Positions 31,598 to 39,152 of a stretch of 40,195 nt of DNA are shown here, in pieces. The stretch is from an uncultured Bacteroidia bacterium. Lineage in GTDB: Bacteria > Bacteroidota > Bacteroidia > Bacteroidales > UBA932. The stretch is taken from NCBI GenBank assembly GCA_902798975.1, contig CADBYT010000022.1, positions 1 through 40,195 on the forward strand. Reading direction: 5' to 3'. Below the pieces are notes generated by a model that did no database searches, was not told where the DNA came from, and saw only the letters and a list, made by a program, of their open reading frames with translations. A program made the position numbers and the translations under genes. How positions within the stretch are numbered: position 1 is the first letter of the stretch; every line of letters starts with the position of its first letter.

Positions 31598-31698
31598 GGA
31601 AAACAGGGGCACCGCCGCCGGAATATACGCTTTCCGGCGGCTGCCGCGAGACGCTGCGTGAGCTCTTCAGTGGGCTCGCTCGCGCCCGCGGCTGCCCG
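31598..31698 (+). repeat. C3: module C
   Basis: It holds the 10-bp stem GCCGCCGGAA/TTCCGGCGGC and the 58-bp core shared with C1 and C2. In the core stem a C-to-T change (GCGTGAGC) still allows a G-U pair. Confidence 0.85.
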
Positions 31699-31709
31699 CC
31701 CCTCTGGTC

Positions 31710-31729
31710 GGTAAACTTCCGTCAGGACG
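31710..31729 (+). repeat. D unit
   Basis: GGTAAACTTCCGTCAGGACG links modules C and B, as in the reverse copy at 26267-26286. Confidence 0.7.
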
Positions 31730-31739
31730 TCCGTTTGCT

Positions 31740-31843
31740 TGTGAGCTGTAACTGGTTGTTGATGAGAGTTCTACTGTTTCACACTACCCCCACAATAGGG
31801 ATAGTATAAAATGATATTTCTTTGATTTACAGCCTGTTACACA
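31740..31843. repeat. B4: degenerate module B
   Basis: The left end keeps TGTGAGCTG but the right end has changed, so the best closing stem is GCTGTAA with TTACAGC. The inner stem pairs ACTACCCC with GGGATAGT, with one mismatch. Confidence 0.7.
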
Positions 31844-31857
31844 TCATAGTAGAAGTG

Positions 31858-31889
31858 GAGATTCGCCGGTCGGGGCCGGCGAATGACGG
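31858..31889 (+). repeat. R4: REP-like unit
   Basis: ATTCGCCGG pairs with CCGGCGAAT around TCGGGG, followed by GACGG; it is identical to R2 across the unit. Confidence 0.75.
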
Positions 31890-31924
31890 CTAGCGGCGGG
31901 CGGGAAACAGGCTGGCGAGGCGGC

Positions 31925-33544
31925 TTACCGCTTGCCGAGGAGGAGGCGGACGAGGAGGAAGGCGGCGAGGAGCAGGAAGACCAGCGTGCAGACGCGGCCG
32001 ATGATGTCGCCGTGGCGCACGAAGGCAGTCTGTTCGGAGGACAGGTTGACGGTACCGGACAAAGTCTGGCGGGTCCACCAGGCGGAAGACGAAAGGATCT
32101 CGCCGCGCTGGTTGATGAAGGCGGAGATGCCGGTGTTGCCGCAGCGGGCGATGTCGCGGCGCAGCTCGATGGCGCGCAGCGACGCGAAACTCAGGTGCTG
32201 GCGATAGCCCGGGGTATTCCCCCACCAGGCATCGTTGGTGATGATGGTCATGGCCTGCGCCCCGGCGCGCACGTATTCCGTGCAATATTCCCCGTAGACC
32301 GACTCATAGCAGACGGCGCAGCCCAGCGGGGTGCGCTCCGCCCCGAAATGCAGCAGCGACACGCCGTCCTGCCCCACGCAGCGGCCCATCAGGCCGCCCA
32401 CGCCCATTTTGGCGGACAGCCAATTATCCAGCGGCACAAAAACACGAGGATAGGGCGTAAACTCGGTGCCCACGACCAGCTTGCTCTTGTGGTAGACTTC
32501 CACCGGACCCTCGGCGTGCGCCATCAGGGCGCTGTTGTGCGAGACTATCCAGCCGTCGCCGTAAGAGCGGGCCAGGATGGTCGGCGCCGCGTGGGTCTGG
32601 AAGAGTTCGTAGGTGCTGGCGCCAAAGAGCAGCCCGGCACCGGGATGCCCGCCCAGGAAGGCGCGGAAACGCTGCAGCGTGCGCGAATTTTCGGGCTCGT
32701 TCAGGAGCACGTCGCCGGTAAAGGTTTCGGGCGCGAGCAGCAGCACGGGGCCCTCCGGACGCCCGGAAAGCACCTCGGAGAACTGCCCCAGCAGGATCTC
32801 GGTCTGCTCGGCCTGCGGGAGGGATTCGAATTTCTCGTAAGGGTCGAAATTGGGCTGGCCGACGACCACGTCCACCACCCCTTCCGAGCGCTCCTCATAG
32901 GACGCCCAGATCATTTTGGAGGCCACCACGGGGCCGGCGATCACCAGGATGATGCCCACCGCGGCGCAGGCGCGCGCAATGCCGTTCCAGCGCTGCCAGA
33001 GCCCGCTGCCGACGGCCACGATGAGGCCGTAGATGCCCAGGTTCGCCGCCCATACCCAGAGCGAGCCGCCCAGGGAGCCGGTGAATTCGTACCACTGCAC
33101 CGTGCGGATGCTGCGGGCGAAGGCGTTGCCCAGCGTGAGCCAGGGCCAGGAAATGTCCACGAAGAAGTAGCGCCGCTCCCAGGCGATCCACATCGCCGCG
33201 AGGAAGATGTAGGGCAGCGCGCCGCCCATTTTCTTTTTCGCGAGGCGGAAAATGAGCCACACGGCAAACATCTGTACGGCGTTGCCGAAAATGGCGAACA
33301 GGCCGCCGCCGACCGTCGCGTTGCACACCCAGAAGGTCGTGGCGGCGTTCCATGCCACGAGGGTGAAAGCGGGCAGCAGCCACGAGGCCCGCATCTTCAG
33401 CTCATGCGCCACCTCGTCGGCGAAGAGCAGCGGAACGAAGGCGACCAGCGCCAGCGCCCCCACGTGGGGCACCAGCCAGGGCAGGCTCAGCAGCAGCGCG
33501 GACAGCGCGGAGCACAGCCATAGGACGACGAACGGCTTTCTCAT
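31925..33544 (-). CDS. lnt: Apolipoprotein N-acyltransferase
   Basis: Lnt adds the third acyl chain to the N-terminal Cys of lipoproteins in the inner membrane. The 539-residue product has several N-terminal membrane segments (first: VVLWLCSALSALLLSLPWLV) and a periplasmic nitrilase domain with the catalytic set Glu in LLLAPETFTGD, Lys in VYHKSKLVVGTEFTP, and Cys in LGCAVCYESVYGEY, then a final membrane segment (VCTLVFLLLAAFLLVRLLL). This fits a genome that also encodes a LolC/E-type permease and many lipoproteins. It overlaps the pseudouridine synthase gene by 4 nt (ATGA) and is the last gene of the lysE-PASTA-rluD-lnt unit. Confidence 0.93.
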   Translation of the reverse strand: MRKPFVVLWLCSALSALLLSLPWLVPHVGALALVAFVPLLFADEVAHELKMRASWLLPAFTLVAWNAATTFWVCNATVGGGLFAIFGNAVQMFAVWLIFRLAKKKMGGALPYIFLAAMWIAWERRYFFVDISWPWLTLGNAFARSIRTVQWYEFTGSLGGSLWVWAANLGIYGLIVAVGSGLWQRWNGIARACAAVGIILVIAGPVVASKMIWASYEERSEGVVDVVVGQPNFDPYEKFESLPQAEQTEILLGQFSEVLSGRPEGPVLLLAPETFTGDVLLNEPENSRTLQRFRAFLGGHPGAGLLFGASTYELFQTHAAPTILARSYGDGWIVSHNSALMAHAEGPVEVYHKSKLVVGTEFTPYPRVFVPLDNWLSAKMGVGGLMGRCVGQDGVSLLHFGAERTPLGCAVCYESVYGEYCTEYVRAGAQAMTIITNDAWWGNTPGYRQHLSFASLRAIELRRDIARCGNTGISAFINQRGEILSSSAWWTRQTLSGTVNLSSEQTAFVRHGDIIGRVCTLVFLLLAAFLLVRLLLGKR

Positions 33545-34547
33545 TCTTCAGGCATCTGACCGCAGTATTTGCGCCACTTGTCCAGGAGGGCGGTCATATC
33601 CTCCGGGAGGGCGGAATCGAATTGTATCCATTCGCCGGTACGCGGATGCGCGAAACCGAGCGTCCGGGCATGCAGCGCCTGCCGGGGGCAGAGCGCGAAA
33701 CAGTTCTGGATGAACTGGCGGTATTTGGCGTAGATGGTGCCCTTGCGGATCTCCGCCCCGCCGTAGCGTTCGTCGTTGAAAATAGGGTGTCCCAGCTGGG
33801 ACATGTGGACGCGGATCTGGTGCGTGCGCCCCGTTTCCAGCTTGCATTCCACCAGGGTAACGAAGCCGAAGCGCTCCAGCACCTTCCAGTGCGTGACGGC
33901 GCGCTTGCCGCGGTCCTCGTCTTCGACGGAACGGAAACGCAGGCGGTCGGAGGGGTCGCGCCCGATGAAGCTCTCCACCGTGCCCTCGTCCTCAGGCATG
34001 TCGCCCCAGACGATGGCGTTGTAGCGGCGCTCGATGCTATGGTCAAAGAACTGCTTCGCGAGCTTCAGCTGCGACTCATCGTTCTTGGCCACGGCCAGCA
34101 GGCCGCTGGTGTCCTTGTCGATGCGGTGCACCAGGATGCCCATGCGCTCGTCGAGCGCCTCGGAGTCCTGGCTGATGCCCAGGTGGGCGTGCCCTCGTAG
34201 TGGCCGTGGCCGGGATGGACCACCATGCCGGCCGGTTTGTTGACCACGAGCACGTCGTCGTCTTCAAAGACGATATTCAGGGGAATGTCCTGCGGAATGA
34301 TCTCCAGGCCGCGGCGCCGGTAGGGCATCACGAAGCGGATCACGTCGCCGGGACGGACGATGTAGTTGGCTTTGACGGGGGTCTCCCCCACCCGCACGTA
34401 GCCCTCCTTGAAGGCCTGCTGGATGCGGTTGCGGGAGGTGTCCTCGAGGTGGGTGGACATGTATTTGTCGATCCGCAAGGGCGCCTGCCCCGGATCCACT
34501 TCCAAGCGGAAGTGTTCGAACATCTCCTGCGGCTCCTGCGGCGTCAT
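33541..34547 (-). pseudogene. RluD-family pseudouridine synthase, frame broken
   Basis: The family makes pseudouridines in 23S rRNA. Part 1 from ATG 34547 carries an S4 domain (PLRIDKYMSTHLEDTSRNRI onward) and the start of the catalytic core (DDDVLVVNKPAGMVVHPGHG). Part 2, in another frame, carries ERMGILVHRIDKDTSGLL with the catalytic Asp, LETGRTHQIRVHMSQLGHP and the usual C-terminus. The break is near 34182-34200. Unlike the TolC-like case, about seven residues normally found after GHYEGT (the LVN-LA-H stretch) are missing too, so a deletion of about 20 nt is likelier than a single slip. Neighbouring genes overlap by 4 nt on both sides. Confidence 0.8.
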
Positions 34548-35335
34548 TTCCTGGCTGCGGAGGGGAGTTTGGCGGGATCGGTGGTCAGGGACATCGTGAC
34601 CTCCGTGCCCATGCGCACCTTCTCGGAAGCGGTGGGACGCTGCTGGTACACAAACGCGCTCACGGAGTCGGCGTAGGTCTTGACGGTCTCGTCGAAATGC
34701 AGCTTGCCCACGTTGAGCGAGCTCTCGAGCGTCTGGTCCACGGCGGGCAGGTACTGCTTGCCGACGAGCTTCGGGGTGTAGGTCATGTTGTCGTTGGGAT
34801 TCAGGCCCACGACGAGGTTGATGGTGGAGCCGCTGGCCAGGATGGTGCCGGCCTTGATGTCCACGCCGCCGCGCTGCTGGCGCAGCACGCTGTTGGTGGC
34901 GATGTCACGGACATAGATGAGCCGGCCGAGGGTCAGGCCGTGACGCGCGAGTTCGGCCTTGGCCTGGCGCATCGAATAGCCTACCAGCGAAGGCATCTCC
35001 ACCTCCTTGGGAACCATGGTGTTCACGGTGAGGCGGATGCGGCGGCCGCGCTTGACGTGCTCGCCGGCCTCGGGGGTCTGCAGGTAGACCACGCCCGGCT
35101 TGAGGCGCTTGACATAAACGGAGTCGGCCAGGACGATGCGGACACCGCCGTCCGATGCGGCCCTGCGGGCCTCGGACCAGGTCATGTTGGTGAAGTCGGG
35201 GACCTCGATCTCCTTGCCATGCTGGGTGCCCAGCGAGAGGAAAATGCTCACCAGCGTGACCACCACCAGCACGGCGGCCACGGCCAGCAGGACGTTCTTG
35301 ACGATCCAATTGTTGAGAATTTTCTTGATATCCAT
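34544..35335 (-). CDS. Membrane-anchored protein with three PASTA domains
   Basis: The 263-residue product has an N-terminal membrane anchor (NVLLAVAAVLVVVTLVSIFL, residues 15-34) and then three PASTA domains in the periplasm, at about 40-108 (EVPDFTNMTWSEARRAASDG), 110-180 (EMPSLVGYSMRQAKAELARH) and 185-258 (YTPKLVGKQYLPAVDQTLES). PASTA domains bind peptidoglycan fragments or beta-lactams in some proteins. No kinase domain is attached; such stand-alone proteins upstream of rluD are usual in Bacteroidota. The start lies 4 nt after the lysE-like stop and the end overlaps the next gene by 4 nt. The role is unknown. Confidence 0.87.
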   Translation of the reverse strand: MDIKKILNNWIVKNVLLAVAAVLVVVTLVSIFLSLGTQHGKEIEVPDFTNMTWSEARRAASDGGVRIVLADSVYVKRLKPGVVYLQTPEAGEHVKRGRRIRLTVNTMVPKEVEMPSLVGYSMRQAKAELARHGLTLGRLIYVRDIATNSVLRQQRGGVDIKAGTILASGSTINLVVGLNPNDNMTYTPKLVGKQYLPAVDQTLESSLNVGKLHFDETVKTYADSVSAFVYQQRPTASEKVRMGTEVTMSLTTDPAKLPSAARK

Positions 35336-35339
35336 ATCT

Positions 35340-35963
35340 TTAGCTTCCTATTAGCAACATAGCGCCGCGCACCACCAGGATGACGGCAAATACGCACACG
35401 ACCGCACCCGCCACGGTGCTCATGGTGCGGAGCGTCTTGATGTTCAGCCGCAGGTAGCGGGCCAGTACGGTCGTGACGGAGAACCAGTAAATGCACTCTC
35501 CCACGCCCACCAGCGGAGCCAGCACGAGCGGCAGGAGGCCGCCTTCGTCCCCCAGCCCGAACATGGCCAGCAGGGCCATCATGACGCCCAGCGCCAGCGG
35601 GTTGGACAGCGTGCCCAGGAGGCCCTGCCAGTAGCAGGTCCAGCCCGACATCTTCGCCGGCTCGTCCTGCATGTTCACGGACACGGGACGCAGCAGCATT
35701 CCCGCACCGATCGCACCCACGAGCAGGCCGCCGACCAGCATGATCCAGCCCTGGTTCCGCCCGATGAAATCGTCCATCAGCGAGAGCGCCAGCAGGCCTA
35801 TGGTCGCGTAGAGCATGTCCACGGTGGCTGCGCCGAATCCGACCATGCGGCCGCAGCGGGGCCCGTAGCAGAGGGTCCGCTGGATCACCATCACGAGGAT
35901 GGGACCGATGGGGATGGCGACGATGACGCCGACCAGCAAGGCTTTGAGGATCGAAAAAAACAT
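35340..35963 (-). CDS. LysE-family transporter
   Basis: The 207-residue product has the six-segment pattern of LysE/RhtB exporters, which move amino acids or related compounds out of the cell. The N-terminus (FFSILKALLVGVIVAIPIGP) carries the conserved xPIGP turn, followed by a short loop and TLCYGPRCGRMVGFGAATVD. A last segment (TMSTVAGAVVCVFAVILVVRG) ends near the C-terminus. It leads the lysE-PASTA-rluD-lnt unit, with a clear -7 box 8 nt before the ATG. The substrate cannot be read from sequence. Confidence 0.83.
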   Translation of the reverse strand: MFFSILKALLVGVIVAIPIGPILVMVIQRTLCYGPRCGRMVGFGAATVDMLYATIGLLALSLMDDFIGRNQGWIMLVGGLLVGAIGAGMLLRPVSVNMQDEPAKMSGWTCYWQGLLGTLSNPLALGVMMALLAMFGLGDEGGLLPLVLAPLVGVGECIYWFSVTTVLARYLRLNIKTLRTMSTVAGAVVCVFAVILVVRGAMLLIGS

Positions 35964-35971
35964 ATAGTCTA

Positions 35972-35979
35972 CAAAGATA
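35972..35979 (-). promoter_or_regulatory. -7 box for the lysE-like operon
   Basis: The minus strand reads TATCTTTG, a full match to TAnnTTTG, 8 nt before the ATG at 35963. Confidence 0.6.
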
Positions 35980-35990
35980 GTTAAAAAATA

Positions 35991-36070
35991 GATTCGCCGG
36001 TCAAGCCGGCGAATGACGGAGAAGGGAAGCCGACGAATGACGAGATCCCCGATCAGGTCGGGGATGACGA
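35991..36070 (+). repeat. R5: three REP-like units in tandem
   Basis: The first unit pairs ATTCGCCGG with CCGGCGAAT around TCAAG; a half unit (GCCGACGAATGACG) follows; the third unit pairs ATCCCCGA with TCGGGGAT around TCAGG. Each is followed by GACG. The gap 35964-36124 holds only this, the terminator and the promoter above. Confidence 0.75.
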
Positions 36071-36100
36071 AAAAAGCGGGCTGCCGGTGCAGTCCGCTTA
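36071..36100 (-). terminator. Intrinsic terminator of the serS-ruvC-barrel unit
   Basis: On the minus strand AGCGG-A-CTG pairs with CAG-C-CCGCT around CACCGG, followed by a T-run TTTTTT. It lies 25 nt past the stop of the 1007-residue gene. Confidence 0.75.
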
Positions 36101-36124
36101 TTTCTGTATGCAGAGGGTGCGATA

Positions 36125-39100
36125 TTACATCATCGGGGGACGACCGCCGCCCATCATGCCACCGCCCATGGGCATTCCGCCGCCCATGCCGCCACGCATG
36201 CCGCCCATGCCACCACGCATGCCGCCGCCGCGGCGACCGCCGACGGTGCCGAAGTTGTAGGACAGGGACACGATGACGTAACGACCCAGCGTGTTGCTGA
36301 TGGTTTCGACGTGACGGCTCGCCTGATCCTGCACCGAGAGGGCGCGGGACTGGCCGAGCAGGTCAGCCACATAGACCGAAAGGTTGACGGGGCCGAAGGA
36401 CTTGGCTACGGTCATGTTCACGATGAACTGCGGATCCACCGGGGTGGTGTAGCCGTTGTACCAGCGGTAGTTGGCGTTCGCAGTCACGGAGATGCCGGTC
36501 AGCAGCCAGTTCCAGGTGAGCTCGCCGGTGACGGCGTTGCTCCAGGTCTGGGAGTTGCGGGAGGCCTTCGTGGCATTGGCCGCAGCGTCGCCCTTCTGGG
36601 TATACCAGGTCTGGTTCATGTTGGTGCTGCCACCGATGGAGGCCTGGAACTGCACGCCGCGATAGGTAACCCGCAGGCGCTCGTTCAAGCTCAGGTTGTC
36701 GGTGAAGTTCTCCACGATGTGGGCCTTGTAGTAGGCAGGATCGTTGAACTGGTCGATGAACCAGTTCATCCACTCGTAGAAACCGCCGTCCGGATCGGTG
36801 TAGCGGCTCATGTCCACGTCGACACCTTCGTAGGCGAAGGACTGGCGCCAGTTGAGACCCGTGTTGTTGTTGACGGAGAAGATACCCTTCTTGTCCAGCG
36901 GGAAGTTGACGAAGAAGTTGAGTCCGGCGTTGCCGGTGGTCGGGGCGTTGAACGGGATCGTGTACTGGCCGCCATTCTTGCCCGTGATCACCACGTTGGA
37001 AATCTGGTTCTGCGTGAAGCCGCCGTTCGCCCGGATGTTGAAGGACGAGAAGTTCTGGCGATTGCTGTAGCGGTACTCGCCGTTGATGTTGTGGGTGAAG
37101 TACGGAGTCAGCGTCGGGTTACCGAAGGTGACGCGCAGCGGGTTGGTGTTGTCCGGCACCGGCATCAACTGCTGGGTGGACGGCTGGCTGGACTGACCGC
37201 GGTAGAAGAAGCGCAGGGATGCGTCGTCGCTGAGGTCGAACATCATCATGACGGTCGGGGAGAAGTTCCAGCGGTTGTCTTCATACTCCTGCAGGCCCGT
37301 CGACTTCGTGGCGGGATTGTACACGGTGGTTCCGTTGTAGGTGTACTGCGGCATCGCGGTGAAACCGGCCTGGAGGTGCATACGGTCGTCCTGGTAGAGG
37401 ACGTTGCCGCCGAACTCGTGGCGACGGTTCAGGTTCGTGATCGCATTGGAGTACTGCGGGTCAAGGACACCGCCGTTCAGCAGGTCATAGGTATTCTTCT
37501 CGGAGATGGACTTGCTCCAGTTGTAGGAGTAGTTGGCCTCCAGGTAGAAGTAGTTGCCGAGCGGCTCGGTGTAGGTGGCACGCGTGCTGACGGAGTAGCT
37601 CTGCTGATCCTGTACGGCATGCTGGTTCACCTCGTCGACATACGACCGCGCGCCGAAGTATTCCGTCTTGTTCCAGTTCAACGCGTCCATCTTGTTGTCG
37701 GACAGGTTGAAGTTCGTATTCACCGTGAGGGTACGGCCCGGGAGGCCGAGACGCTGGCGGAACAGGAGGAAGCCGCTGGTGCTGATGTTCTTGTTGTTGC
37801 CGGAGTTGTCCGTCCGGGAGACGTTGACCGGATCCGTCGGGAAGGTGCCGGTGGCGCCTTCGTCACGGTAAGTCTGGCTCGCGCTGGTCTGGGTGTAGTT
37901 GCCGCCGCCGAAACGGACGCGCGGTTCGAACACGATGGAGGTATTCTCCGAGAACTTGTGCTCCAGACGGAGGCCGAAGTTGTGGCCGTCGGACTTGTTG
38001 ATGTTCTGGCTGTTGCTGTTCACCATCTGGTTGACACCGGAAAGGTAGCTGATGGTGGAGGATTCCTGCTCGGAGATGCTGTTGTTGTTGTTGTAATTGT
38101 AGTTACCACCGATCTCCATGCGGCCGTCGAAGAAGTCGGCCGCGGCGTTGAGGCCGGCCATGTAGGAGGTGTTGATGCCACCGCCGCCGCCGAAGCCCAT
38201 GCCGCCGCCCATACCCATGCCGCCACCGCCCATCATGTTGCCCATCATGTTCCCGGAGAAGTTCGTGGAGCCCTGGACATTGGCGTTGTTGGCATTGAGG
38301 ATGAGGGAAATCTGGGTCTTGCCGGAGAAGTTGCCGAGGAAGGCATTGCCGGAGAAGCGCCAGTCGTTCAGCGGGTTCTTCTCGCTCGGGATGTCATGTC
38401 CCACGCCCGCGGTCACGCGGCCGACGATACCGTTGAGGTTGGCGCCTTCCGTCAGGCCCAGGTCGATCACGGTCTCTTCCTGACCGTCATCGATGCCGGT
38501 GAATTCGGCCTGCTCGGACTTTTTGCGGATAACCTTCAGCTTCTTCACGAGCTTGGCAGGAATGTTCTGCGAGGCGACCTGCGGGTCGTCCAGGAAGAAG
38601 GTCTTGCCCTGCACGGTGATCTTGCTGACGGACTGGCCGTTGACGGAGATCGTACCGTTGTCGGCAACCTCGATGCCCGGCATCTTCTTGAGCAGGTCGA
38701 TGAGGTTGTCGTTCTCGGTGGTCAGGAACGAACCGGCATTGTACTCGATCGTGTCCTTCTTGACGATGACCGGGTTGCCGATGGCGGACACTTCAGCCGC
38801 CTCCAGCTGCTCGCGGTCGATCTTCATGCGGATCTCGCCGAGGTCAATGGACTTGTTGTTCTCGATGACGATCTGCTTGGAGAAGGGTTCATAGCCCATC
38901 AACTCCGCCACGATGGCATAGGAGCCATTGCGGATGGATGACATCGAGAAAGCGCCCTTGTCATCAGACAGAGTGTACTTGGCCGGTTTGGTCTGGCCGT
39001 CACGAGTGAGAGAGACTGTCGCGAAGCCCAGTGCTTCGCCCGTAGAGTCGTCGATCAGGACACCTTTCACGACGTTCTGGCTCTGAGCAAAGGCGCTGAA

Positions 39101-39148
39101 ACCCAGCAGCATCAGCCCGGCCATCAGAAGGATTCTCGCTTTTTTCAT
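36125..39148 (-). CDS. TonB-receptor-like outer-membrane beta-barrel protein with Gly/Met-rich tail
   Basis: The 1007-residue product has a signal peptide (MKKARILLMAGLMLLGFSAF), a CarboxypepD_reg-like domain (about 25-110, VVKGVLIDDSTGEALGFATV), a plug-like region (about 130-230, NLIDLLKKMPGIEVADNGTI), and a large barrel (OMP_b-brl_3-like) rich in Asn, Tyr and Phe. Two stretches stand out: residues about 299-324 in the barrel (MMGNMMGGGGMGMGGG) and the C-terminus from about 971 (RGGGMRGGMGGMRGG), both made of Gly, Met and Arg. The end is not the usual aromatic residue but PPMM. Met-rich patches could bind copper or silver, but this is only inference. The gene follows ruvC by 4 nt. Confidence 0.85.
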   Translation of the reverse strand: MKKARILLMAGLMLLGFSAFAQSQNVVKGVLIDDSTGEALGFATVSLTRDGQTKPAKYTLSDDKGAFSMSSIRNGSYAIVAELMGYEPFSKQIVIENNKSIDLGEIRMKIDREQLEAAEVSAIGNPVIVKKDTIEYNAGSFLTTENDNLIDLLKKMPGIEVADNGTISVNGQSVSKITVQGKTFFLDDPQVASQNIPAKLVKKLKVIRKKSEQAEFTGIDDGQEETVIDLGLTEGANLNGIVGRVTAGVGHDIPSEKNPLNDWRFSGNAFLGNFSGKTQISLILNANNANVQGSTNFSGNMMGNMMGGGGMGMGGGMGFGGGGGINTSYMAGLNAAADFFDGRMEIGGNYNYNNNNSISEQESSTISYLSGVNQMVNSNSQNINKSDGHNFGLRLEHKFSENTSIVFEPRVRFGGGNYTQTSASQTYRDEGATGTFPTDPVNVSRTDNSGNNKNISTSGFLLFRQRLGLPGRTLTVNTNFNLSDNKMDALNWNKTEYFGARSYVDEVNQHAVQDQQSYSVSTRATYTEPLGNYFYLEANYSYNWSKSISEKNTYDLLNGGVLDPQYSNAITNLNRRHEFGGNVLYQDDRMHLQAGFTAMPQYTYNGTTVYNPATKSTGLQEYEDNRWNFSPTVMMMFDLSDDASLRFFYRGQSSQPSTQQLMPVPDNTNPLRVTFGNPTLTPYFTHNINGEYRYSNRQNFSSFNIRANGGFTQNQISNVVITGKNGGQYTIPFNAPTTGNAGLNFFVNFPLDKKGIFSVNNNTGLNWRQSFAYEGVDVDMSRYTDPDGGFYEWMNWFIDQFNDPAYYKAHIVENFTDNLSLNERLRVTYRGVQFQASIGGSTNMNQTWYTQKGDAAANATKASRNSQTWSNAVTGELTWNWLLTGISVTANANYRWYNGYTTPVDPQFIVNMTVAKSFGPVNLSVYVADLLGQSRALSVQDQASRHVETISNTLGRYVIVSLSYNFGTVGGRRGGGMRGGMGGMRGGMGGGMPMGGGMMGGGRPPMM

Positions 39149-39152
39149 ACAA

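Larger units (their letters stand above)
31345..31924. repeat. Locus L4: convergent gap filled by modules A-C-D-B-R
   Basis: This 580-bp gap between ung and lnt holds no gene. In order it contains module A (31352-31568), module C (31598-31698), D (31710-31729), module B (31740-31843) and unit R4 (31858-31889). The last 35 bp lead to the lnt stop. It is the uninterrupted form of the composite that the IS splits in L3. Confidence 0.85.

Noticed and set aside
36311-38941. 876-codon open frame on the plus strand
   Set aside because: Antisense shadow of the outer-membrane barrel gene; Val/Gly/Glu-rich with no motif.
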